Shown piece after piece: positions 24,835 to 34,052 of a stretch of 64,000 bases of DNA. The notes beneath the pieces were generated by a model that did no database searches, had not been told where the DNA came from, and saw only the letters and a program-made list of their open reading frames with translations. The stretch is taken from NCBI RefSeq assembly GCF_026427775.1, contig NZ_CP044532.1:1736001-1800000 (forward strand), given 5' to 3'. Source of the DNA: Arthrobacter sp. CDRTa11 (GTDB lineage: Bacteria; Actinomycetota; Actinomycetes; Actinomycetales; Micrococcaceae). Each line of letters starts with the position of its first letter. The first letter of the stretch is position 1. The position numbers and the translations under genes are program-made.

Positions 24835-25962
24835 TCAGCCTCCGATGGCGCTCATGCTGCGGTCCGGCTGGACGAAATCCGGGGCGTCAAGTCCTACGTG
24901 GTCCATGCCATGTGCTTTGGGTTTGACCCACATGGCATCCTGCCACCGTTCAGCAAGGGCCTGGTCCGTGGCACCTTCGCGCAGGAGTCCGAGCAGGTCG
25001 AACTCTTCCCGCGAGAACAGGCAGCTCATGATTTTGCCTTCCGCAGTGATGCGGGTCCGGCGGCAATCTGAGCAGAATGGCTCGGTAACGGAGGCGATGA
25101 TCCCCACGGTGCCCAAAACAGGTCCCTGCGGGTCCGCGGACCCGGCCACCCGGCGTCGTACTTCAAAGCGTTCCGCGGGTGCTCCATCACGGGCCCGTGG
25201 GTCCGGGCTAAGGACGTAGTCCACGGATAGCAGCCCGCGGATCTCGGCTGCTGTAATCATGTTCCGGCGGGTCCAGCCGTGGTCTGCGTCCAGCGGCATC
25301 TGCTCAATGAACCGCAGTTCGTAGCCGCGGTCCAGCGCCCATGCAAGAAGGGATGGCGATTCAGCATCATTGATGCCACGCATCAGCACGGCATTGAGCT
25401 TCACCGGCCCCAGCCCCGCTGCCCAGGCGGCGTCAACCCCGGCCAGGACACGGTCGAGGAAAGGCCTGCGGGTCAGCTTGGCGAAGGTCTCCTCATGCAG
25501 GGAATCCAGGGAGACGTTGATCCGGGTCAGGCCTGCGGCCTTAAGCGCCGCCGCCTTCTTGTCCAGGCCAACGCCATTGGTGGTCATGGAGATGGGGAGC
25601 TCCGGGTGGTTGCTCCGAATAGCTGCGATGATGCTTGTCAGGTCCGCCCTGACCAGGGGTTCACCGCCGGTCAGGCGGAGTTCACGCACACCCAGGAGGT
25701 CCACGCCTATCCGTACGATCCGCACGATCTCCTCCGCGGACATCACTGCCTGCTTGGCCAGCCACTCCAGCCCTTCGGCAGGCATGCAATACGTACAGCG
25801 GAGGTTGCACTTGTCCGTGAGGGAGAGCCGCATATCCGTGGCCCGGCGGCCGTAGCGGTCAAGGAGCCCAGGCGGTGTGTCGGCAGGCCGGGTGGCAGGC
25901 TGCGGCTGTCCGGCGGGACCTGACCCTTCGCGCGGTTGCGGCATGCCTAGCTGAACACTCAT
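24835..25962 (-). CDS. moaA: GTP 3',8-cyclase MoaA
   Basis: Radical SAM enzyme that with MoaC makes cyclic pyranopterin monophosphate from GTP. The N-terminal cluster motif is C52-x3-C56-x2-C59 (CNLRCTYCMP). LRLTGGEPLVRADL and TTNGVGLDKKAAALKAAGLTRINVSLDSL follow. The C-terminal second Fe-S cluster cysteines are in FCSDCRRTRITAEGKIMSCLF, and the product ends in GG (AIGG) as required for activation. The length of 375 residues is slightly long because of a Pro-rich N-terminus. It is first in the moaA-moaD transcript. Confidence 0.97.
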   Translation of the reverse strand: MSVQLGMPQPREGSGPAGQPQPATRPADTPPGLLDRYGRRATDMRLSLTDKCNLRCTYCMPAEGLEWLAKQAVMSAEEIVRIVRIGVDLLGVRELRLTGGEPLVRADLTSIIAAIRSNHPELPISMTTNGVGLDKKAAALKAAGLTRINVSLDSLHEETFAKLTRRPFLDRVLAGVDAAWAAGLGPVKLNAVLMRGINDAESPSLLAWALDRGYELRFIEQMPLDADHGWTRRNMITAAEIRGLLSVDYVLSPDPRARDGAPAERFEVRRRVAGSADPQGPVLGTVGIIASVTEPFCSDCRRTRITAEGKIMSCLFSREEFDLLGLLREGATDQALAERWQDAMWVKPKAHGMDHVGLDAPDFVQPDRSMSAIGG

Positions 25963-25974
25963 GAATTCAGGCTA
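25960..25974 (-). promoter_or_regulatory. Leaderless promoter of moaA
   Basis: On the minus strand TAGCCT (25974-25969) is followed by GAATTC and the ATG at 25962. No Moco riboswitch-like structure is possible because the start codon is at the transcript end. Confidence 0.55.
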
Positions 25975-26082
25975 CGCCACCTTTAGCCCCGCTATCACGC
26001 CCGTGACGCGGGGGAATCTTACGGAAGTCCTACGGTTGTGCCGTGGGCGTCCCCTGCCGGTGCCGCGGCGCCCCGGCGAACC

Positions 26083-26097
26083 TATGCTGGAGGAGTG
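26083..26097 (+). promoter_or_regulatory. Leaderless promoter of the response regulator operon
   Basis: TATGCT (26083-26088), six bases, then GTG 26095. GGAGGA fills the six bases and abuts the start codon. Confidence 0.55.
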
Positions 26098-26844
26098 AAC
26101 AGGTCCCTACCGCCGCAGGACACGGCCGACGTCGGCAATCGCCGCATCCTGCTGGTCGAGGATGAGCAGATCATCGCCGGCGTGGTGCGTGACTACCTGC
26201 TTCAGGCCGGCTTCCAGGTGGACCTGGCCAAGGACGGATTCACCGCCCTGGAACTGGCCGCCGCCCGGCAACCCGACCTTGTCATTCTCGACCGCATGCT
26301 GCCAGGACTGGACGGGGTGGAGGTCTGCCGCAGGCTGAGGAAGACCACGTCAGTGCCGGTGATCATGCTGACGGCGCTTGGCACCGAGGACGACAGGATC
26401 CTGGGGCTCGAGGTGGGCGCCGATGACTACATCACCAAGCCGTTCTCGCCCCGGGAGCTGGTGCTGCGGGTCAGGTCCGTGCTGCGCCGCAGCCTCCAGG
26501 AATTTAGCCCGGAACCGCCGGTGGAAGTGGCTGGTTTCGTACTGGACCCCGGTGCCCGCATGGTAACCCGCCACGGCGTCCAGCTGTCCCTGACGGCCCG
26601 AGAATTCGATCTCCTGGCTTTCCTGCTCCGCCATCCAAACCAGGCGTTCAGCAGGGAGGATCTCATCAAGGCGGTGTGGGGGTGGGATTTTGGTGATCTT
26701 TCCACTGTCACCGTCCACGTCCGCCGCTTGCGGGAGAAGATCGAGGAAGACCCGAGGCATCCTGACCTCCTCAAAACCGTCTGGGGTGTGGGGTACCGCC
26801 TGGACGTCCATGCACTCAGCGAGGCGGCCGATGCAAGCCAATGA
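26095..26844 (+). CDS. OmpR/PhoB-type response regulator
   Basis: A 249-residue two-component regulator. The receiver domain shows ILLVEDEQIIAGVV, the phosphorylated aspartate in PDLVILDRMLPGLDG, and the lysine in DDYITKPFSPREL. The C-terminal winged helix is OmpR type (LSLTAREFDLLAFLLRHPNQAFSREDLIKAVWGW, then VTVHVRRLREKIEEDP, TVWGVGYRLD). It overlaps the kinase gene by 14 bases and heads the run to moaE, so its likely targets include this molybdoenzyme operon; that is inference. The GTG start is chosen from the promoter and the normal family N-terminus. Confidence 0.93.
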   Translation: MNRSLPPQDTADVGNRRILLVEDEQIIAGVVRDYLLQAGFQVDLAKDGFTALELAAARQPDLVILDRMLPGLDGVEVCRRLRKTTSVPVIMLTALGTEDDRILGLEVGADDYITKPFSPRELVLRVRSVLRRSLQEFSPEPPVEVAGFVLDPGARMVTRHGVQLSLTAREFDLLAFLLRHPNQAFSREDLIKAVWGWDFGDLSTVTVHVRRLREKIEEDPRHPDLLKTVWGVGYRLDVHALSEAADASQ

Positions 26845-28039
26845 GCTCTTTGTCATCGTTGGCCTGGCCCTCCTCTGGGCGCTGGTCATCGGTGCCGCCG
26901 CGCTGCTCGTCCTCAAAGCCATGCAGCGTGCCACGTTCGCTGTCCAGATCTGCGTGGTGGTCCTTGCCACGGTGGCCGTCCTGACCGCGGGGATGGTCAG
27001 CGCATTCAACGCCATGGTCATTTCCGCCAGGGACCTTGAGGTCATGTGGTACATCCTGGCGATAGCCTCGGCGGTGGCGATTGCCATCGCCCTGATCCTG
27101 GGAGCGGGAGTTTCCAGGAACGCCCGGGCGCTGGCCGAAGCCGCGCGCAGTATCGGCCGCGGCGAATCCTTGGCGCTGTCGGCACCGGTGATGGGATCGG
27201 AACTCGCGGCCCTTGCTGACGAGCTGGAACTCAGCAGCCGCCGCCTGGTGGAATCCCGGGAGCGGGAGGCCGCCGTCGAAAAGTCACGCCGCGAATTGGT
27301 GTCCTGGATTTCACATGACCTGCGGACACCGCTGGCGAGCATGCGGGCAATGGCAGAAGCGTTGGAGGACGGGATGGCCGCGGATCCCTCCGCGTACCAT
27401 CGCACCATCATTGCGCAGACGGAGCAGATGGCCGTCATGGTGAACGACCTGCTGGAACTGTCCAAAATCCAGGCCGGCACCCTCCGCCTGAACGCCGAGC
27501 CGCTGGACCTTTACGATCTTGCCAGCGATGCCCTCACCGATCTGGCGCCCCTGGCCGCCCAAAGGAACATCAGGCTCGACGGCGGTGGGCACCGTGAGAG
27601 CCTGGCCATCGCCGACGGACCGTCTGTGGGCCGGGCGGTCCGGAACATGCTGCTGAATGCCATCCTCTACAGTCGCCCGGGATCGGACGTTATGGTCATG
27701 GTCGCCCGTGACGACGGGAGCGCCTCCGTCACCGTCACGGACGGCTGCGGCGGAATCCCGCCAGAGGACCTTCCGCACGTTTTCGAGACGGGATGGCAGG
27801 GAAATCCGGCCCGCCTGCAGGCAAGGGATGGGGAGCACGCCGGAAGCTTCAGCTATAGCGGCGCGGGCGTGGGGTTGAGCATGGTGGCCGGGATAGCCCG
27901 CGCCCACGGCGGGGGCGTCAGTGTGGAAAACGTCGACGGCGGATGCCGCTTTACGCTCCGCCTCCCCGCCGAAGGGACTGATGGGCCTGGCTCGGCTGGA
28001 CGCGCACATTTTGCGAAAGGCTCAGGGAACGCACTGTGA
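26831..28039 (+). CDS. Membrane sensor histidine kinase
   Basis: A 402-residue kinase. Two membrane segments flank a very short outside loop (FVIVGLALLWALVIGAAALL and ICVVVLATVAVLTAGM), with a third hydrophobic segment (MWYILAIASAVAIAIALIL) before a HAMP-like linker. The phosphoacceptor is in LVSWISHDLRTPLASMRAM. The ATP-binding domain has the N box NMLLNAILYSRPGS and the G boxes DGCGGIPPEDL and GAGVGLSM. With so small an external part it may sense a signal in or at the membrane. It overlaps both neighbours. Confidence 0.92.
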   Translation: MQANELFVIVGLALLWALVIGAAALLVLKAMQRATFAVQICVVVLATVAVLTAGMVSAFNAMVISARDLEVMWYILAIASAVAIAIALILGAGVSRNARALAEAARSIGRGESLALSAPVMGSELAALADELELSSRRLVESREREAAVEKSRRELVSWISHDLRTPLASMRAMAEALEDGMAADPSAYHRTIIAQTEQMAVMVNDLLELSKIQAGTLRLNAEPLDLYDLASDALTDLAPLAAQRNIRLDGGGHRESLAIADGPSVGRAVRNMLLNAILYSRPGSDVMVMVARDDGSASVTVTDGCGGIPPEDLPHVFETGWQGNPARLQARDGEHAGSFSYSGAGVGLSMVAGIARAHGGGVSVENVDGGCRFTLRLPAEGTDGPGSAGRAHFAKGSGNAL

Positions 28040-29757
28040 CGGATGAAACGAGCAACGGAGTGACAGAGGCAGGGTCGGCGAAGGCAGAGTCGACCAAGGC
28101 AGGCTCGACGAAGGTTCGGTCGAGGAAGGCTGGGTCGGCAGCGTCCACCCAATCGCCATCGCCAGCACCAACGAAAACATGGTGGGCGGGGGCCTCGGGG
28201 GTTGTCGCCGCCGGGACCGGCGTGGTGCTGGGAGAGCTGTTGGCAAGTCTGGTCAGCCCGTCGGTATCGCCGATGACTGCGGTGGGCGGAGCCGTGATCG
28301 ACGCCGTTCCGCCGGCCGTGAAGGACTGGGCCATTGCGTTGTTTGGCACGGCAGACAAAATGGCTCTGCTCACAGGTATGGTGCTGGTCATCGCAGCCCT
28401 GGCAGCTCTGGCCGGAGTAGTGGAACAGCGCAGGCGCTTTGCCGGCGTCGGAGTGATTGCCGTCTTTGCGCTGGCGGGACTCGCCGCGGTCCTGACCCGT
28501 GCTCAGGTGACTCCGAACGCGATTGCCGTGCCCTTCGTGGCCGCGCTGGTAGGGATGGTGCTGCTGCGCCTGCTGATCCGCCGGCTCCAGGCCTGGAACA
28601 CTTCGCCCTCTGACGGAGATGGAGCTGACGTAGGGGAAGCAGACGCAGGCGGGACTCGGGCAAACAGAACTGAGGGCGGCGACCCTCCTGCCCGGCGGGC
28701 CTTCCTGCAGGTCTTCGCCGCCGGTGCCGCCGTTACTGCCGTGGGAGGGGTCCTCGCGGCTGTGTGGCGGGGTGCTGCGGCAGGTATCAACGAGGCCCGT
28801 GAACGGCTGCGGCTTCCTGCCGCCCAATCGGCAGCGCCAGCCATTCCGGCCGGGGCTGAGGTGCGCCTCGACGGCATGCAGCCGCTCATCACCCCCAACC
28901 GCGACTTCTACCGCATCGACACTGCATTGTCCGTCCCTGCCCTTGATCCGGGCTCCTGGGCTCTGCGGGTAACGGGCATGGTGGACCGGGAAATCGAACT
29001 GACCTTCGCTGAGCTTTTGGCGAAACCCCTGACGGAGCGGCATATAACCATCGCGTGCGTTTCCAACGAGGTGGGCGGTGACCTGATCGGCAATGCCAGG
29101 TGGCTCGGCTGGCCGGTCCGGGAGCTGCTGGCATTGGCAGGACCAAAATCCGGAGCTGACATGGTGCTCTCACGGAGCTCGGACGGCTGGACTGCCGGCA
29201 CGCCGCTCGAGGTTCTCACCGACAACAGGGACGCCTTGCTTGCGGTGGGCATGAACGGCGAACCGCTGCCGCTGGAACACGGGTTTCCCGTCCGGCTGGT
29301 TGTCCCTGGGCTCTACGGCTACGTCTCGGCCACCAAATGGCTCACCGAGCTAAAGGTGACCACGTTTGCGAACGACACCGCCTACTGGACGCCGCGGGGC
29401 TGGTCGGCCCGCGGACCCATCAAGACGTCGTCCCGGATCGACGTGCCGCGCAGCGGCCGTCCCGTAACGGCGGGAAGTGTGATGTTCGGTGGTGTGGCCT
29501 GGGCTCAGCACACGGGGATCGGCAGAGTGGAACTTCGGGTCAACCGCGGACCCTGGCAGGCGGCCGAACTGGCCCCGGGGATCTCGCTGGATACGTGGTA
29601 CCAGTGGAAGCTGGGCATCGACCTCACACCCGGGCAGTACGAGGTCCAGGTCCGCGCCACAGATCTCGACGGCGAGCCCCAGGACGAGGAACGCCGCCCT
29701 GTTGCACCCGACGGGGCTACAGGCTTCCACACGATTAGAGTTGACGTGAAACCCTGA
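28036..29757 (+). CDS. Molybdopterin-dependent oxidoreductase of the sulfite oxidase family with membrane anchor
   Basis: A 573-residue protein with a charged repetitive N-terminus (AGSAKAESTKAGSTK and similar). Several membrane segments follow (WWAGASGVVAAGTGVVLGEL, the stretch from MALLTGMVLVIAALAALAGVV, FAGVGVIAVFALAGLAAVL, and others). The soluble Moco domain has RDFYRIDTALSVPALDPGSW, the molybdenum-ligand cysteine in ITIACVSNEVGGDLIGNARWLGWPV, and FPVRLVVPGLYGYVSATKWL. The C-terminal Ig-like dimerisation domain has GVAWAQHTGIGRVELRVN. It probably oxidises a small substrate outside the membrane; sulfite is possible but not shown. It sits in one run with the Moco biosynthesis genes. Confidence 0.9.
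   Translation: MTDETSNGVTEAGSAKAESTKAGSTKVRSRKAGSAASTQSPSPAPTKTWWAGASGVVAAGTGVVLGELLASLVSPSVSPMTAVGGAVIDAVPPAVKDWAIALFGTADKMALLTGMVLVIAALAALAGVVEQRRRFAGVGVIAVFALAGLAAVLTRAQVTPNAIAVPFVAALVGMVLLRLLIRRLQAWNTSPSDGDGADVGEADAGGTRANRTEGGDPPARRAFLQVFAAGAAVTAVGGVLAAVWRGAAAGINEARERLRLPAAQSAAPAIPAGAEVRLDGMQPLITPNRDFYRIDTALSVPALDPGSWALRVTGMVDREIELTFAELLAKPLTERHITIACVSNEVGGDLIGNARWLGWPVRELLALAGPKSGADMVLSRSSDGWTAGTPLEVLTDNRDALLAVGMNGEPLPLEHGFPVRLVVPGLYGYVSATKWLTELKVTTFANDTAYWTPRGWSARGPIKTSSRIDVPRSGRPVTAGSVMFGGVAWAQHTGIGRVELRVNRGPWQAAELAPGISLDTWYQWKLGIDLTPGQYEVQVRATDLDGEPQDEERRPVAPDGATGFHTIRVDVKP
28066..28140 (+). repeat. Five 15-bp tandem units at the start of the molybdoenzyme gene
   Basis: Units beginning at 28066, 28081, 28096, 28111 and 28126 follow the pattern AAGGCAGGGTCGACG with substitutions. 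They encode a Lys/Ala/Gly/Ser-rich cytoplasmic tail with a net positive charge. In-frame period. Confidence 0.8.
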
Positions 29758-31079
29758 TGGCAGCAACCGAAGGCAGGACCATGCACAGCCCTCCGCACCA
29801 GCACGGCCATGCCCGCACGCACAACTCGGCCAACCCTGAGCAGGATGAACCAGCCCACCCAGGACAAGCCCACACGCCCCGTTCCGTGGCCGGGCACCGC
29901 GCCGCCGTGGCCCAGCTGCTTACTGGATTGCGCTCGGCTGACCGGACAGAAACCATGACCCTGCAGGCGGCCCTGGGCCGGGGGCTTGCCTACGACGTCA
30001 CGGCACCTATCAGCCTCCCGCCGTTTGCCAACTCCCAGATGGACGGCTTTGCCGTCAACAGCTCGGACATTCCCGACGGCGGGGCGGAGCTGCGCGTGGT
30101 GGCCCCCGTCCCAGCAGGTGCCACACCAGCGGCACTGGAGCCCGGCACAGCTGCCCCCATCATGACCGGCGCCATGATTCCCGACGGAACGGACGCCGTC
30201 GTCCCCATCGAAAGGGCGGTGCCGGACCGCTTCCCCGCTCCCGGGCAGCACTCCACAGTCAGGCTTCCGGCAACCGAAGCCGGGACATTTGTCCGGTCCG
30301 TGGGCAGCGACCTCCGCGCCGGAGAACGGGCGCTTGCGGCCGGAACGCACCTGGGTCCTGCGCAGCTGGGGCTCCTGGCCGCGTTGGGCCTTGACACCGT
30401 AACGGTTCACCGGCAGGTAACTGTCCTGCTTGCCGCAACAGGGGACGAAGTGGTGGAACCCGGCCAGCCGCTGCCCGCCGGCAAGATCTACGATTCCAAC
30501 GGCACGCTGCTGGAAGGCGCCATGCGGCAGGCCGGACTGAACGTCATCCGCACGGCCATCTCCGCGGACCGGCCCGAAGAGCTGGAGCTCCTGTTGCGTG
30601 AACATGCGCCGGCCGTGGACGTGATCGTCACCACCGGTGGGGTCAGCAAGGGCGCCTACGAAGTGGTGCGCCAGGCCATGGAAGGGCAGCATGCCCAATT
30701 CCTGCACGTGGCCATGCAGCCCGGTGGGCCCCAGGGCATCGGCACGTTCGACGGCGTCCCTTTCCTGGGCTTTCCGGGCAACCCCGTCAGCTGCCTGGTT
30801 TCCTTCGAAATGTTCCTCCGCCCCGTGCTGGCCGCGCTGTTCGGCTCACCGGCACCACGCATCCCAGTCCGGGCCCGGCTTGCCCACGGACTTAAGTCGC
30901 CCGAACACAAGCACCAGGTCCGCCGCGGCACTCTCCATCCGGACGGGACCGTTGGACTCGAAGGCGGCGAAAGCTCGCATCTGATGCACGCCCTGGCTGG
31001 TTCGAATGTGCTGGTGCATGTCCCGGAAGGCATCTCGGCGCTCGCCGAGGGCGATGAAGTGGAAGTATGGATGCTGTGA
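29757..31079 (+). CDS. moeA: Molybdopterin molybdenumtransferase MoeA
   Basis: Inserts molybdate into adenylylated molybdopterin to give active Moco. The 440-residue protein has the family blocks [64 protein letters not shown] and [42 protein letters not shown] and [18 protein letters not shown] follow. The first 40 residues, His/Pro-rich, are not conserved. The start may be ATG 29757, overlapping the previous stop, or an internal ATG at 29781. It overlaps moaC by 13 bases. Confidence 0.96.
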   Translation: MAATEGRTMHSPPHQHGHARTHNSANPEQDEPAHPGQAHTPRSVAGHRAAVAQLLTGLRSADRTETMTLQAALGRGLAYDVTAPISLPPFANSQMDGFAVNSSDIPDGGAELRVVAPVPAGATPAALEPGTAAPIMTGAMIPDGTDAVVPIERAVPDRFPAPGQHSTVRLPATEAGTFVRSVGSDLRAGERALAAGTHLGPAQLGLLAALGLDTVTVHRQVTVLLAATGDEVVEPGQPLPAGKIYDSNGTLLEGAMRQAGLNVIRTAISADRPEELELLLREHAPAVDVIVTTGGVSKGAYEVVRQAMEGQHAQFLHVAMQPGGPQGIGTFDGVPFLGFPGNPVSCLVSFEMFLRPVLAALFGSPAPRIPVRARLAHGLKSPEHKHQVRRGTLHPDGTVGLEGGESSHLMHALAGSNVLVHVPEGISALAEGDEVEVWML

Positions 31080-31561
31080 ATGCAGAACAGAGCCCGCCTT
31101 CCCTGACGCACCTCCGGCAGGACGGCACCGCCCAGATGGTGGATGTCTCGGCAAAAGCCGAAACCACGCGCCAGGCCACCGCAACCGCCACCGTGACAAG
31201 CACCCGGGAGGTTCTGGTCCTTCTGGGTTCCGGCGGCCTGCCCAAAGGCGATGCCCTGGCCGTGGCACGGGTGGCAGGTATTATGGCGGCCAAAAAGACC
31301 CCTGAACTGATCCCGCTGTGCCATCCACTGCCGCTGTCCAAAGTGACTGTGGACTTCGAACTGGCGGCAGATTCCGTGAAGATCCTGGCCACGGTTAAGA
31401 CGCGCGGCGTCACAGGCGTGGAAATGGAAGCCCTCACCGCGGTGTCCGTCGCCGCCCTGAGCGTGTACGACATGATCAAGGCCGTGGACAAGCACGCCGT
31501 GCTCACCGATATCAAAGTGCTGGCCAAAAGCGGCGGCAAGAGCGGGGACTGGACACTATGA
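31067..31561 (+). CDS. moaC: Cyclic pyranopterin monophosphate synthase MoaC
   Basis: Completes cPMP formation after MoaA. The 164-residue protein shows [42 protein letters not shown] and [31 protein letters not shown], with the catalytic acid and lysine regions intact. It overlaps moeA at its start and mog at its end, so it is tightly coupled in the operon. Confidence 0.97.
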   Translation: MDAVNAEQSPPSLTHLRQDGTAQMVDVSAKAETTRQATATATVTSTREVLVLLGSGGLPKGDALAVARVAGIMAAKKTPELIPLCHPLPLSKVTVDFELAADSVKILATVKTRGVTGVEMEALTAVSVAALSVYDMIKAVDKHAVLTDIKVLAKSGGKSGDWTL

Positions 31562-32094
31562 GCAGCACCACTGAGAGCACACTGAACATGCCAGAACCGC
31601 ACCGGCACGGGGAAGTACAGGGGCGTAAAGCAGGCGTGGTTATCGCGTCCACCCGGGCGGCTGCGGGTATTTACGACGACGAGACGGGTCCGGTGATCAT
31701 CGACTGGCTCACCGAGCACGGCTTTGAAGCCTTTCCGGCCATGGTGGTGCCGGACGGCGAACCCGTGGGCGCGGCCGTCCGGGCGCTGCTGACCCAGCAC
31801 CCCGCCGTCGTCATCACCAGCGGCGGAACCGGGCTCAGCCCGGACGACCGCACTCCAGAGATGACGCTGCCCCTCCTTGATCGGGAAATTCCCGGCATCA
31901 TGGAGGCTATCCGCCGTGCCGGAGCTGCCAAGACCCCGCTGGCAGCATTGAGCCGCGGTTATGCCGGGGCTTCCGGCACTACTTTTATTATTAACCTGCC
32001 CGGATCACCCAAAGGCGTCATGGACGGGCTGTCCGTCCTTGACCCGGTGATCGGGCACCTGTGCGATCAGCTGGAGGGCGGCCATGGACACTGA
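31558..32094 (+). CDS. mog: MogA/MoaB family molybdopterin adenylyltransferase
   Basis: Adenylylates molybdopterin before MoeA inserts molybdenum. The 178-residue sequence has the family core: [22 protein letters not shown], the nucleotide-binding [17 protein letters not shown], and [29 protein letters not shown] 20-residue N-terminal extension is not conserved. It overlaps moaC by 4 bases and moaE by 11. Confidence 0.95.
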   Translation: MSSTTESTLNMPEPHRHGEVQGRKAGVVIASTRAAAGIYDDETGPVIIDWLTEHGFEAFPAMVVPDGEPVGAAVRALLTQHPAVVITSGGTGLSPDDRTPEMTLPLLDREIPGIMEAIRRAGAAKTPLAALSRGYAGASGTTFIINLPGSPKGVMDGLSVLDPVIGHLCDQLEGGHGH

Positions 32095-32548
32095 ATCCGT
32101 TTTTGAGATAGTCCGTGCGGTGTTGAGTGCGGAGCCCATCTCCGTGGACCAGGCCATTGCGGCCGTGGAGTCGGACACCGCCGGGGCAGTGGTCAGCTTT
32201 AGCGGAGTGGTCCGGAACCACGACGGCGGCAAGGCAGTTCAGCGGCTCAGTTACAGTGCGCACCCTACCGCGCACCAGGTGATGGCCGATGTCGTCGCTC
32301 AACTGGTTGCCGAGCAGGAGCCCGGGGAATCCGGCGCCGGCCAGCCAGTACGCATTTGGGCGGCCCATCGGATCGGCATGCTGGAAATCGGCGATCCGGC
32401 GCTTGTCTGCGCTGTATCCGCCGCCCACCGGGGCCAGGCGTTTGAGGTGTGTTCAGAACTGGTGGACCGGATCAAGGAACAGGTGCCGATCTGGAAGGAA
32501 CAGTTCTTTGCCGACGGCTCCGTTGAATGGGTCGGCGCGGGAGCCTGA
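32084..32548 (+). CDS. moaE: Molybdopterin synthase catalytic subunit MoaE
   Basis: Large subunit of molybdopterin synthase, which transfers sulfur from MoaD-thiocarboxylate to cPMP. The 154-residue protein has GAVVSFSGVVRNHDGGKAVQRLSYSAHPTA, RIGMLEIGDPALVCAVSAAHRGQAFEVCSELVDRIKEQVPIWKEQ and the ending FADGSVEWVGA, with the catalytic lysines in the KEQVPIWKEQ segment. It is last of the overlapping Moco run; its partner moaD is encoded in the divergent transcript. Confidence 0.96.
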   Translation: MDTESVFEIVRAVLSAEPISVDQAIAAVESDTAGAVVSFSGVVRNHDGGKAVQRLSYSAHPTAHQVMADVVAQLVAEQEPGESGAGQPVRIWAAHRIGMLEIGDPALVCAVSAAHRGQAFEVCSELVDRIKEQVPIWKEQFFADGSVEWVGAGA

Positions 32549-32640
32549 ACCTGATCATGACCCTGATCCTGACTTAGAACCCGGCGGCGCCTGCGGGGTA
32601 ACGCACAGCTTCACGTTCCATACCTCCACTGGGCCGACGG

Positions 32641-32656
32641 TAGGGTTAACGGCATG
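32641..32656 (+). promoter_or_regulatory. Leaderless promoter of dapB
   Basis: TAGGGT (32641-32646), seven bases, ATG 32654. There is no ribosome site between them. Confidence 0.5.
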
Positions 32657-33424
32657 ACCGAACAACACCCCGCCCCACTGCGCGTCGCCGTGCTGGGCGC
32701 CAATGGGCGCATGGGCGCCGAAGCCGTTAAGGCCGTGGAAGCCGCCGCCGACCTCAAGCTGGTGGCTGCCCTGGGCCGTGCTGATTCATTGGATCAGCTG
32801 GCCTCTTCCGGAGCCGAGTATGTGGTGGACCTGACGGTTCCCGAGAGCACCGAAGCCAACGTCCGGTTCGCGGTCGAACACGGCATGCACGCCGTTGTGG
32901 GAACCACCGGGTGGGACGCCGGGCGGATCTCTCGCCTGGAGGCTCTGCTGGCGGCTCACCCGGGGCAGGGTGTTTTGATTGCCCCCAACTTTGCCCTCGG
33001 ATCCGTGCTGGCCTCCGCCTTCGCCGCCAAGGCCGCACGGTACTTCGAATCCGTTGAAATCATTGAGCTGCACCACCCGGACAAAGTGGACGCGCCCTCC
33101 GGCACTGCCATCCGCACGGCCCAGCTCATCGCCGCGGAGCGGGCCGAGGCGGATGTTCCCCGCAGCCCCGACGCCACCACCACCGAGCGGGCCGGTGCCC
33201 GTGGCTGCGACGTGGACGGCATCCGGGTGCACAGCGTCCGGCTCCGTGGCCTGGTGGCCCATCAGGAAGTCCTGCTGGGAGGCCCTGGGGAGCAGCTGAC
33301 CCTTCGCCATGATTCGTTCGACCGCGCTTCCTTTATGCCCGGCGTACTGCTGGGCGTGCGCAACGTCGCGGCCCACCCCGGACTCACTGTGGGGCTGGAC
33401 GGCTACCTGGACCTGGGACTCTAG
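32654..33424 (+). CDS. dapB: 4-hydroxy-tetrahydrodipicolinate reductase
   Basis: Second enzyme of the diaminopimelate/lysine branch, reducing the DapA product with NAD(P)H. The 256-residue sequence has the nucleotide-binding VAVLGANGRMG, VVDLTVPESTEANVRFAVEHG, VVGTTGWD, IAPNFALGSVL and the active-site segment EIIELHHPDKVDAPSGTA. VHSVRLRGLVAHQEVLLGGPGEQLTLRHDSFDR follows. dapA and dapF are elsewhere in the window, 3.4 and 16 kb away, so the pathway genes are scattered. The next gene follows after 3 bases. Confidence 0.97.
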   Translation: MTEQHPAPLRVAVLGANGRMGAEAVKAVEAAADLKLVAALGRADSLDQLASSGAEYVVDLTVPESTEANVRFAVEHGMHAVVGTTGWDAGRISRLEALLAAHPGQGVLIAPNFALGSVLASAFAAKAARYFESVEIIELHHPDKVDAPSGTAIRTAQLIAAERAEADVPRSPDATTTERAGARGCDVDGIRVHSVRLRGLVAHQEVLLGGPGEQLTLRHDSFDRASFMPGVLLGVRNVAAHPGLTVGLDGYLDLGL

Positions 33425-33427
33425 GCC

Positions 33428-33907
33428 ATGGACACTTTCCTGGCAGCCTTCCGGAAGAACCGAACCAAGATCTGGGTGGGCGCCGTAACGCTCCTGCTGG
33501 TCTTCTACCTGGTGGTGTCCTTCCAGCGGTCCGTGTTGCTGCTTTTGGACAGTAACCTGACAGCGAAAGCCATCGGTGCGGCCTACCTGGTGCTGCCGGT
33601 TATCGGTGCCTGGGCCATGATCCGGGAGCTGATGTTCGGCGCCCGCACCGAACAGATGGCCAAGGTCCTTGAAGCTGAGGGCGGCCTGCCCGTTGATGAC
33701 CTGCCGCGCACCCCTGGCGGCCGGATCGTTCGCTCAGCTGCGGACCAGGAATTTGAAAAATACCGGGTCGAAGCTGAAGCTGCCCCTGACGATTGGCGTT
33801 CATGGTTCCGGCTAAGCTGCGCGTACGACGCCGCAGGGGACCGCAAACGCGCCCGTGCGTCCATGCGTGATGCCATCCGCCTGTTCCGCGGCAAAGTTCC
33901 GGCCTAG
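33428..33907 (+). CDS. Membrane-anchored protein with C-terminal TPR-like helices
   Basis: A 159-residue protein with two membrane segments (IWVGAVTLLLVFYLVVSFQ and AIGAAYLVLPVIGAWAMI), then a soluble helical tail. The tail ends WRSWFRLSCAYDAAGDRKRARASMRDAIRLFRG, which reads like one tetratricopeptide repeat. I know of no assigned function. It starts 3 bases after dapB in the same transcript, a pairing common in this group. Confidence 0.8.
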   Translation: MDTFLAAFRKNRTKIWVGAVTLLLVFYLVVSFQRSVLLLLDSNLTAKAIGAAYLVLPVIGAWAMIRELMFGARTEQMAKVLEAEGGLPVDDLPRTPGGRIVRSAADQEFEKYRVEAEAAPDDWRSWFRLSCAYDAAGDRKRARASMRDAIRLFRGKVPA

Positions 33908-34010
33908 TACTGCCCTCTGTCCGTCTCGGGGCGGCGCCGGACTGGCTTTGCCTGCGCGCTCTTGGCATGTACTGTCTGGACGTTATTGCCTGGCCAGTGC
34001 TGCTTCGACA

Positions 34011-34052
34011 CTATGGCTTGGACCCTATGGCTTGGACCCTATGGTTTGGACG
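34011..34052. repeat. Three 14-bp tandem units spanning a stop codon
   Basis: CTATGGCTTGGACC at 34011-34024 and 34025-34038, then CTATGGTTTGGACG at 34039-34052. The third unit contains the stop and last codons of the minus-strand gene ending at 34039; the others lie beyond it. The rest of the gap from 33908 shows nothing clear. Confidence 0.85.

Noticed and set aside
25963..26094. Moco riboswitch in the moaA/response regulator gap
   Set aside because: Both genes appear leaderless, leaving no leader RNA; no matching fold seen.
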